The translations under genes and the position numbers were made by a program. The notes under the pieces are model-generated. The model saw only the letters and a list, made by a program, of their open reading frames with translations, made no database searches and was not told where the DNA came from. A DNA stretch of 5,737 nucleotides from Clostridia bacterium (GTDB lineage Bacteria; Bacillota; Clostridia; Oscillospirales; Acutalibacteraceae): the NCBI GenBank assembly GCA_900771185.1, contig CAAGND010000088.1, positions 1-5,737 on the forward strand, written 5' to 3'. Positions 1 to 5,033 of this stretch are shown one piece after another (the stretch's first letter is position 1; each line of letters opens with the position of its first letter).

Positions 1-57
1 GTCGGCGTACAGAGGTACGGCAGAGTGCGGCTCGCGCAGGAAGTCAAAGTGCAGTAA
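1..57 (+). CDS. Possible C-terminal end of a plus-strand gene, unidentified
   Basis: Frame 1 is open from the window edge to a TAA at 55-57 and would encode the tail VGVQRYGRVRLAQEVKVQ. The only support is compositional: these 57 bases are clearly GC-rich, and the sequence turns AT-rich right after the stop, as expected at a gene end. The other two plus frames also stay open past this point (to about 148 and 152), so the frame is not certain. I recognise no family in 18 residues. If real, the gene converges on the acetyltransferase gene and the palindrome lies between the two 3' ends. Confidence 0.35.
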   Translation, partial: VGVQRYGRVRLAQEVKVQ

Positions 58-176
58 TATCAATAGCTTTAAACCGATACCAATCAAAAACCGAAAGGAA
101 AACTTCAAGTCACAAAAATACTCTTTTATGAAAAATGCCGTGCTTTGACGGTTCGGGGAGTTTTTCGACAGTCTAA

Positions 177-206
177 CACAGGCGCATGCATATGCATGCG
201 CCTGTG
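177..206. terminator. Perfect 30-bp palindrome, possible bidirectional terminator hairpin
   Basis: The left arm CACAGGCGCATGCAT (177-191) is followed at once by its exact reverse complement (192-206), with no spacer and no mismatch. In RNA it would fold into a long GC-rich hairpin with a minimal loop. It lies 12 nt after the acetyltransferase stop codon, where a terminator is expected, and could also serve a converging plus-strand gene. Against a classical intrinsic terminator, no U-run follows on either strand: the minus transcript continues UUAGACUG and the plus transcript ACCAGCUUUC. It may instead protect mRNA 3' ends or be a protein-binding site. The structure is certain, the role is inferred. 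Confidence 0.5.
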
Positions 207-227
207 ACCAGCTTTCGACTAGCTTTC
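206..227. repeat. 11-bp tandem repeat across the acetyltransferase stop codon
   Basis: GACCAGCTTTC (206-216) is followed directly by GACTAGCTTTC (217-227), identical except at one base. On the coding (minus) strand the units read GAAAGCTAGTC and then GAAAGCTGGTC. The variable base is the middle of TAG versus TGG, so the first unit carries the stop codon and the second does not. The repeat touches the edge of the 30-bp palindrome. It looks like a local duplication, for example by replication slippage beside the hairpin. Confidence 0.6.
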
Positions 228-680
228 TTTGAAATTCAGTGTAACTTTCATGGGAGTGTATCTTATCCCGTTTGTGATTTGCTCCTTCTCCGTATCTCTG
301 AAACCTAAGCGATGATATACCGGGACTGCATACGGCGATGAGTTGACCGTCATTTCACCCGAGGTGTTGTCATTCGCGGCTGCTTCAAAGAGTTTTCTGC
401 CAATCCCCTGCCTGTGGTATTTTCCGTCAACAAAGAACAGAGCGATATGGTTTGCGTTATTGCGGGTTGCTATCACACCGATAAGCTCCCCACCGATGAA
501 AGCGCCGTAGCATCTCAGCATTGCCAGATACCCTGCATCATTGATGCTTTTTCTGAATTCTTCCGTTCCCTGTTCACTGTAATCCGGAGCTTCATATTCC
601 AGAAATACTTTCCACACCAAATCCAATGCCGAGCCGTATTCGCCTTTGTCAAGTTCTCTGATATAAATATCATCTTTCAT
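219..680 (-). CDS. GNAT family N-acetyltransferase
   Basis: A 153-residue single-domain protein of the Gcn5-related N-acetyltransferase fold, which transfers an acetyl group from acetyl-CoA to an amine. The acetyl-CoA pyrophosphate-binding motif A is clear: a beta strand at about 79-84 (IALFFV) leads into YHRQGIGRKLFE (88-99), matching Q/R-x-x-G-x-G/A. The C-terminal half has NSSPYAVPVYHRLGF (113-127), the usual motif B region of small-molecule and amino-acid acetylating GNATs, and ends in a strand with YTPMKVTL. The ATG start is 6 nt after the peptidase stop. The upstream bases TGATTGTGCTGTGATATATT contain no Shine-Dalgarno, so initiation by ribosomes finishing the upstream gene is likely. 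Length is normal for the family and the gene looks intact. The substrate cannot be read from sequence; a link to peptide metabolism is suggested only by the neighbour. Confidence 0.9.
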   Translation of the reverse strand: MKDDIYIRELDKGEYGSALDLVWKVFLEYEAPDYSEQGTEEFRKSINDAGYLAMLRCYGAFIGGELIGVIATRNNANHIALFFVDGKYHRQGIGRKLFEAAANDNTSGEMTVNSSPYAVPVYHRLGFRDTEKEQITNGIRYTPMKVTLNFKES

Positions 681-686
681 AATATA

Positions 687-1751
687 TCACAGCACAATCA
701 ATTCTTTGGGCGCTTTTGTCAGATTTTCAAATCCGTTTTCGGTTATGAGAACCATATCCTCTATTCTGACGCCGAACCGACCGGGAATATATATGCCCGG
801 CTCATCGGTGACGACATTTCCTGCCTCGAGAATATCGGCCGCTGTCGGCGACACTCTCGGCTCCTCATGAATCTCTATTCCGACTCCGTGGCCTGTTCCG
901 TGGCCGAAGAACTCACCGTAGCCGGCCGCCGCTATGACATCCCGCGCCGCTCTGTCGGCATCGGCACAGCGCACGCCCGGGCGCATGGCTTCAAGCGCCG
1001 CCAACTGTGCTTTGAGAACCGTATCATATACTTTCTTCTGCTCCGCGCTGACATTACCGACCGCAACGGTGCGCGTCATGTCACTGTGATAGCCGCCGCA
1101 GACTGCGCCGTAATCCATCGTCACAAAGTCGCCGTTTTCTATCTTTTTATCCGAGGGTACGCCGTGCGGCATTGAGGAATTGACTCCGCTGACGGCTATC
1201 GTCTCAAAAGAGAGCGCCTCGGCTCCGCTGCGGAGCATGAAGTAGTCAAGCTCAAGCGACACCTCTCGCTCGGTGACACCGGGTTTGATAAAATCCAGTA
1301 TATGGGTAAACGCTCTTTCAGCTATCTCCTGCGCGCTTTTCATCAGCGCAATCTCATCGGCGCTCTTTATCATCCTCAGGGAGGTTATCGCCCTGTCAAC
1401 CGCTCCGTCGGCGGACACCTCAACCCCGCTGAGCATGTCCTTGTATTTCGCATAATCCGAGACTGTCACTCTCTGCGCTTCAATTCCGATGCGTCTGATA
1501 TTGAACTCGCGCATGAGCGCGGGTAGCTCCGCCTTGAGATTTTTTGTCTCACGCACAGGGCAGCATTTTATCTTTTTGCCCGCCGCCTCGACATAGCGTG
1601 AATCGGTGAGAAACACGCTGCCGCCGTGCGAAACAATCAGAACCCCCGCTGTTGACGGAAATTCGGTGAAATAGCGTCTGTTTTCCTCTGAGGTTATCAT
1701 TGCTCCGTCAAGCTCCTCGGGGAGCTTTTTGAGCAGGCTTTCAAGCTTCAT
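687..1751 (-). CDS. Xaa-Pro aminopeptidase, M24B (pita-bread) metallopeptidase
   Basis: A 354-residue cytoplasmic metallopeptidase expected to remove an N-terminal residue preceding proline, or to split Xaa-Pro dipeptides. Residues 1 to about 120 form the creatinase-type N-terminal domain; about 130-354 form the pita-bread catalytic domain. All five dinuclear metal ligands are in place: D213 (MDYGA), D224 (SDMTRT), H288 (HGTGHGVG), E317 (DEPGIY) and E331 (VRIED). The substrate-binding histidines H196 (MPHG) and H295 (EIHE) are also present. No signal peptide is seen. The ATG at 1751 is chosen because MKLESLLKKLP is a typical family start and AAAGGA lies upstream, although 12 nt separate AGG from ATG, which is long. 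An in-frame GTG at 1838 would add 29 residues that look unlike the family. Its length and domains match the B. subtilis YqhT type; PepQ-like prolidase activity is the alternative. It follows rpsU and is probably co-transcribed with the acetyltransferase gene. I see no convincing promoter in the 100 nt before it. Confidence 0.93.
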   Translation of the reverse strand: MKLESLLKKLPEELDGAMITSEENRRYFTEFPSTAGVLIVSHGGSVFLTDSRYVEAAGKKIKCCPVRETKNLKAELPALMREFNIRRIGIEAQRVTVSDYAKYKDMLSGVEVSADGAVDRAITSLRMIKSADEIALMKSAQEIAERAFTHILDFIKPGVTEREVSLELDYFMLRSGAEALSFETIAVSGVNSSMPHGVPSDKKIENGDFVTMDYGAVCGGYHSDMTRTVAVGNVSAEQKKVYDTVLKAQLAALEAMRPGVRCADADRAARDVIAAAGYGEFFGHGTGHGVGIEIHEEPRVSPTAADILEAGNVVTDEPGIYIPGRFGVRIEDMVLITENGFENLTKAPKELIVL

Positions 1752-1859
1752 TTTATTTTCAATCCTTTCCGTATGGTAGGCTTTTTTAAGATTATTTCCC
1801 CGATAAAGGAGTTCCCGTTTTCGGAGAAAATATGTCACGCAAGCGACTGATTAAATGTT

Positions 1860-1892
1860 AAAAGCGGCAGGGTGTTTTTTCACACCTGCCGC
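1860..1892 (-). terminator. Intrinsic terminator after rpsU, probably leaky
   Basis: On the minus strand GCGGCAGG (1892-1885) pairs with CCTGCCGC (1871-1864). The stem extends by three pairs (ACA 1884-1882 in plus terms with TGT 1873-1875) past one bulged base at 1872, closing an A-rich loop. Four U residues follow (1863-1860), then AACAUUUAAU. It starts 8 nt after the rpsU stop. The hairpin is strong but the U-run is short, so partial read-through into the peptidase gene is plausible, consistent with the lack of a visible promoter there. Confidence 0.8.
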
Positions 1893-1899
1893 CTTCCCA

Positions 1900-2076
1900 T
1901 TATTTGTACTTGCGCTTGCGAGCTGCCTCGGACTTTTTCTTTCTCTTAACCGAAGGTTTCTCATAGTGCTCTCTTTTTCTAACCTCCTGGATGACTCCGT
2001 CCCTGGAGGTCTGTCTCTTAAAACGCTTGAGTGCGCTCTCGAGAGATTCGTTTTCCTTAACTCTAACCTGGCTCAT
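1900..2076 (-). CDS. rpsU: Small ribosomal subunit protein bS21
   Basis: A 58-residue basic protein that joins the 30S subunit late, near the 3' end of 16S rRNA, and helps mRNA binding during initiation. The N-terminal MSQVRVKENESLESALKRFKR and the tail REHYEKPSVKRKKKSEAARK are the family hallmarks, and the length is normal for Bacillota. The start at 2076 matches the conserved MS-x-V/I-x-V-K beginning and has two overlapping GGAGG sequences upstream. In-frame starts at 2100 (ATG) and 2106 (TTG) would add non-conserved residues and have no ribosome binding site. The gene has its own consensus promoter and a terminator, so it looks like a separate unit between leuS and a peptidase gene; in many Bacillota rpsU is instead next to yqeY. 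A short upstream ORF overlaps its start codon. Confidence 0.97.
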   Translation of the reverse strand: MSQVRVKENESLESALKRFKRQTSRDGVIQEVRKREHYEKPSVKRKKKSEAARKRKYK

Positions 2077-2120
2077 AAATATTCCCTCCCTCCGCTGCAT
2101 TTGCAAGGGGCTAATTTCAT
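2073..2120 (-). CDS. Possible 15-codon leader peptide overlapping the rpsU start
   Basis: An ATG at 2120 opens a frame encoding MKLAPCKCSGGREYL and ends in TGA at 2075-2073. The stop shares four bases with the rpsU start as ATGA, a classical arrangement for translational coupling. AAGGAG (2132-2127) lies 6 nt before this ATG, ideal spacing. However, it sits immediately after the -10 box, so the main promoter would probably start transcription at or just after it, leaving a leader of about 5 nt. It would be whole only in transcripts reading through from leuS. The frame runs through the rpsU Shine-Dalgarno. The peptide (two Cys in CKC) resembles nothing I know. Chance is a real alternative for so short a frame. 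Confidence 0.35.
   Translation of the reverse strand: MKLAPCKCSGGREYL
2085..2093 (-). promoter_or_regulatory. Double Shine-Dalgarno of rpsU
   Basis: On the minus strand GGAGGGAGG contains two GGAGG sequences overlapping by one base, 8 and 12 nt before the ATG at 2076. This decides the start of bS21 in favour of 2076 over the upstream in-frame codons. The strong complementarity to the 16S 3' end fits a highly expressed ribosomal protein whose product itself acts close to the anti-Shine-Dalgarno. Confidence 0.85.
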
Positions 2121-2132
2121 AGCTTGCTCCTT

Positions 2133-2161
2133 ATTATACAACAAGCAAAAATTATTGTCAA
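2133..2161 (-). promoter_or_regulatory. Perfect-consensus sigma-A promoter of rpsU
   Basis: On the minus strand TTGACA (2161-2156) and TATAAT (2138-2133) are separated by exactly 17 nt (2155-2139), matching the vegetative sigma consensus at all 12 positions. A- and T-rich tracts lie upstream at about 2171-2198 and could act as an UP-like element. The predicted start of transcription is near 2126-2124, giving an rpsU leader of about 50 nt. It is placed only 39 nt beyond the leuS stop codon. Confidence 0.92.
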
Positions 2162-2199
2162 CCGCTTTCGGTTTTATTTTATCTTTTTATTTTTATCTG

Positions 2200-4611
2200 T
2201 CAAAGAGGCTTAACAACGAGATTTACGAGCTTGCCGGGAACATAGAGTTCCTTTATGAATGCCATTCCGTCGGTAAACTCTTTGACTTTTTCGAGTTCCT
2301 TGGCCGCGGCAATCGCACTCTGCGCGTCGATATCGGCGGGTACGGTAAATCGGTCACGCACCTTGCCGTTGACCTGAACGGCTATCTCAATCTCATTATC
2401 AACGCACTTGCTCTCGTCATATTCCGGCCATGCGGCAAGCGAGCAAAGTCCTTCGCCGCCTATCTGCTCCCAAATCTCCTCACAGAGATGCGGGGCGAAC
2501 GGGCAGAGAAGACGCACAAATGTTGACAGCTCGTCAACCGTCATCGTGCCGACATTGTTTATCTCATTGAGCAGCGTCATCATCGCGGCTATTGCGGTGT
2601 TGAACTTCATATCCTCAATATCCTGAGACACCTTCTTGACGGTCTTGTGCATAACCGACTCGAGCTTCGGGGTCACACCGCTGCCCTTCGCGATATCCGT
2701 GAGCGCAGCAACCCTGTCAAGGAAACGCTTGCAGCCCTTGACGCCGCTCTCATTCCAAGGTGCGGAGGCGGTATAGTCGCCCATAAACATGATATATGTT
2801 CTGAGAGTGTCCGCGCCGTACTGTTTGATAACATCGTCCGGGTCAACGACATTTCCTCTTGACTTTGACATTTTAACGCCGTCCGCGCCGAGCACAACAC
2901 CCAGACCGGAACGCTTCGCATATGGCTCCGCAACAGGCACTGCGCCGATGTCATAGAGGAATCTGTGCCAGAAGCGAGAATAGATAAGATGGCGGGTGAC
3001 GTGCTCCATACCGCCGTTATACCAGTCAACAGGCAGCCAGTATTTCAGCTTGTCCTCCGCGGCAAAGCACTCGTCATTCTTCGGGTCGATATAGCGCAGG
3101 AAATACCACGAGGAGCCTGCCCACTGAGGCATTGTATCGGTTTCACGTCTCGCCGCTCCTCCGCATTTCGGGCAGGTGCAGTTCACAAATGAGTCAATCT
3201 TCGCAAGCGGGCTTTCGCCTCCCTCGCCGGGTTCAAAGTTCTCAACCTCGGGGAGCTTAAGCGGAAGCTCGTCATATGGAACACCGACCATTCCGCATTT
3301 CGGGCAATGTACAATCGGTATGGGTTCACCCCAGTAGCGCTGGCGGTTGAAGGCCCAGTCCTTCATCTTATACTGAACGCCCTTTTCTCCGATGCCCTTT
3401 TCGGAGAGGAAAGCGAGCATTTTTTCTATGGAATCCTTCTTGTTGGTCATACCGTCAAGGAAGCCGGAATTCACCATTTCGCCGTCGCCGGTATACGCTT
3501 CTTCCTCAATATTGCCGCCTTTTATAACCTCAATTATGTCAATTCCGAACTTCTTCGCGAACTCCCAGTCGCGCTGGTCATGCGCCGGGACAGCCATAAT
3601 GGCGCCCGTGCCGTAGCCCATCATTACATAGTCTGAAATATATATCGGGATTTCCTTGCCGTTGACGGGGTTCACAGCCGAAAGTCCGCTGAGACAAACG
3701 CCCGTCTTATCCTTGACAAGCTGAGTGCGCTCAAACTCGGTCTTTTTGCCGCATTCGGTGCGATAAGCCTCAACCTCATCCATATTGGAAATCTGAGAGG
3801 CATATTTGTCGATAAGAGGATGCTCCGGAGCCATGACCATAAAGGTTACGCCGAAAAGGGTGTCGGGACGGGTGGTGTAAATTTTGAGCATCTCATCGGT
3901 TCCCGAAAGGCGGAAATTGACAAATGCACCGGTGGAACGTCCGATCCAGTTTTCCTGCTGAGCCTTGATATTTGCCGGGAAGTCAATTTCTTTGAGGCCG
4001 TCAAGAAGCTTGTCGGCATATTCCGTTATTCTCAGGAACCACACGTCCTTTGACTTCTGAACAACATCGCTGTGGCAGATGTCGCACTTTCCGCCCTGAG
4101 AATCCTCATTTGAGAGCACGACCTTGCAGCTCGGGCAGTAGTTGACAAACGCCTTGTCACGGAATACCAGCCCGTTTTCAAACATTTTGAGGAATATCCA
4201 CTGAGTCCATTTATAATAGTTCTCATCCGTTGTGTCAACAACGCGGCTCCAATCAAAGGAGAAACCAACGCGCTTGAGCTGACCGGTAAACTTTTCAATG
4301 TTTGTGTCCGTCACTATGCGGGGATGTGTGCCGGTTTTTATAGCATAGTTCTCCGCAGGCAATCCGAAAGCGTCAAATCCTATCGGGAAGAGGACGTTGT
4401 AGCCCTGCATCCTGCGCTTGCGGCAGATAACCTCCATGCCGGAATAGGCCTTGATGTGTCCGACATGCATTCCTGCTCCGCTGGGATACGGGAACTCGAC
4501 AAGCCCGTAGAACTTCGGGAGAGAGAAATCGTCAACAGCGTTGAACGCGCCCTCCTTCTCCCAGCGATCCTGCCATTTCTTTTCAATTGCCTTAAAATCA
4601 TAGTTTGCCAT
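2200..4611 (-). CDS. leuS: Leucyl-tRNA synthetase
   Basis: An 803-residue cytoplasmic class Ia synthetase that charges tRNA-Leu with leucine via leucyl-adenylate. The HIGH signature is HVGH (49-52) within PYPSGAGMHVGH, and KMSKS is at 580-584. The CP1 editing domain that hydrolyses mischarged tRNA shows the threonine-rich TTRPDTLFG (246-254) and GTGAIMAVPAHD, whose D345 is the conserved editing aspartate. Two zinc-type modules are visible: C159/C162/C176/C179, and C436/C439 with C480/C483. The anticodon-binding domain follows from about 620, and the C-terminal tRNA-binding domain ends in EIAVQVNGKVRDRF (742-755) and the final 30 residues. There is no long leucine-specific insertion before KMSKS, and the length is close to that of B. 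subtilis LeuRS. The ATG has AAAGGA 9 nt upstream. It is 46 nt from rsfS, with no T-box, so expression probably follows the upstream operon. No credible terminator follows. Confidence 0.98.
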   Translation of the reverse strand: MANYDFKAIEKKWQDRWEKEGAFNAVDDFSLPKFYGLVEFPYPSGAGMHVGHIKAYSGMEVICRKRRMQGYNVLFPIGFDAFGLPAENYAIKTGTHPRIVTDTNIEKFTGQLKRVGFSFDWSRVVDTTDENYYKWTQWIFLKMFENGLVFRDKAFVNYCPSCKVVLSNEDSQGGKCDICHSDVVQKSKDVWFLRITEYADKLLDGLKEIDFPANIKAQQENWIGRSTGAFVNFRLSGTDEMLKIYTTRPDTLFGVTFMVMAPEHPLIDKYASQISNMDEVEAYRTECGKKTEFERTQLVKDKTGVCLSGLSAVNPVNGKEIPIYISDYVMMGYGTGAIMAVPAHDQRDWEFAKKFGIDIIEVIKGGNIEEEAYTGDGEMVNSGFLDGMTNKKDSIEKMLAFLSEKGIGEKGVQYKMKDWAFNRQRYWGEPIPIVHCPKCGMVGVPYDELPLKLPEVENFEPGEGGESPLAKIDSFVNCTCPKCGGAARRETDTMPQWAGSSWYFLRYIDPKNDECFAAEDKLKYWLPVDWYNGGMEHVTRHLIYSRFWHRFLYDIGAVPVAEPYAKRSGLGVVLGADGVKMSKSRGNVVDPDDVIKQYGADTLRTYIMFMGDYTASAPWNESGVKGCKRFLDRVAALTDIAKGSGVTPKLESVMHKTVKKVSQDIEDMKFNTAIAAMMTLLNEINNVGTMTVDELSTFVRLLCPFAPHLCEEIWEQIGGEGLCSLAAWPEYDESKCVDNEIEIAVQVNGKVRDRFTVPADIDAQSAIAAAKELEKVKEFTDGMAFIKELYVPGKLVNLVVKPL

Positions 4612-4631
4612 TTATGTCATTCCTTTCGGGG

Positions 4632-4649
4632 ATAAAAGGTCACTTTTAT
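4632..4649 (-). other. AT-rich hairpin between rsfS and leuS
   Basis: On the minus strand ATAAAAG (4649-4643) and CTTTTAT (4638-4632) form a perfect 7-bp stem around the loop TGAC. It sits 8 nt after the rsfS stop and 20 nt before the leuS ATG, upstream of the leuS ribosome binding site. It is followed by CCCCGAAAGG rather than a U-run, so it is not an intrinsic terminator. It might mark an RNA-processing or stabilising site between the two genes. The structure is visible, the role is unknown. Confidence 0.45.
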
Positions 4650-4657
4650 GTCAGTTG

Positions 4658-5008
4658 TCAGGTCAGAATATCACTCAGATCCACTTTTTGAGCATCGCCC
4701 CACAGTCTCTCAAGGTTATAGTAGTCGCGGGACTCCTTCTGGAAGATGTGGACGATAACGCTGCCGTAATCAAGCAGTATCCAGCCTGTGGCGCGCCCCT
4801 CGGTGTGCAGAGGCTCAACGCCTTTTTTGCTCATCCCATATTCAACATCGTCTGCAAGTGACTTGACATGAGTGCTTGAGGTTCCCGATGCGATAACAAA
4901 ATAGTCGGAAACAATGGTCAGCTCTTCCGTCTCAATTGCGACAATATCAATAGCTTTCTTTTCATCCAAAATTTTTACGATTTCTCTTGTAAGCTCGTTG
5001 GGTGTCAT
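4658..5008 (-). CDS. rsfS: Ribosomal silencing factor RsfS
   Basis: A 116-residue protein of the RsfS/Iojap (DUF143) family. Members bind uL14 of the large ribosomal subunit and prevent joining with the small subunit, lowering translation in starvation or stationary phase. The family blocks are all present: SDYFVIASG (34-42), the helix THVKSLADDVE (46-56), EGRATGWILLDYG (70-82), VHIF (86-89) and RDYYNLERLWGDA (94-106). The length is typical. The ATG at 5008 has AAAGGA 7 nt upstream. It lies 25 nt after yqeK and directly before leuS, the usual neighbourhood in Bacillota. In several Bacillota a LytR-CpsA-Psr gene lies between yqeK and rsfS; here it is absent. Confidence 0.97.
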   Translation of the reverse strand: MTPNELTREIVKILDEKKAIDIVAIETEELTIVSDYFVIASGTSSTHVKSLADDVEYGMSKKGVEPLHTEGRATGWILLDYGSVIVHIFQKESRDYYNLERLWGDAQKVDLSDILT

Positions 5009-5033
5009 AAAACCTTCCTTTCAGGCATCTGTA

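Noticed and set aside
133..155. Hairpin GCCGT-GCTTTG-ACGGT as a terminator for a plus-strand gene
   Set aside because: Five pairs including a G-U wobble, and the following T-run is separated by TCGGGGAG; too weak to call.
414..1175. A 253-codon plus-strand open frame antisense to the acetyltransferase and peptidase genes
   Set aside because: It lies opposite two genes with complete catalytic motifs, has no ribosome binding site or family resemblance, and its translation is the low-complexity mix expected of a mirror frame.
1752..1838. N-terminal extension of the Xaa-Pro peptidase from GTG 1838
   Set aside because: The extra 29 residues do not resemble the creatinase-type N-terminus, and the ATG at 1751 gives the usual family length.
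2077..2106. N-terminal extension of bS21 from TTG 2106 or ATG 2100
   Set aside because: The added residues are not found in bS21, neither codon has a Shine-Dalgarno, and the double GGAGG points to 2076.
2160..2173. Small hairpin AACCG-AAAG-CGGTT as a leuS terminator
   Set aside because: It has only five pairs, overlaps the -35 box, and on the leuS strand is preceded by A-tracts and not followed by a U-run. The T-rich side lies on the plus strand, where no gene is present to terminate.
1855..2526. A 223-codon plus-strand open frame across rpsU and the leuS 3' end
   Set aside because: It crosses the rpsU terminator, gene and promoter and part of leuS in antisense; its hydrophobic stretches come from the complement of lysine-rich bS21 codons.
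4612..4657. T-box leader before leuS
   Set aside because: The gap is only 46 nt and has no AGGGUGGNACCGCG-like box or terminator, so a T-box cannot fit.
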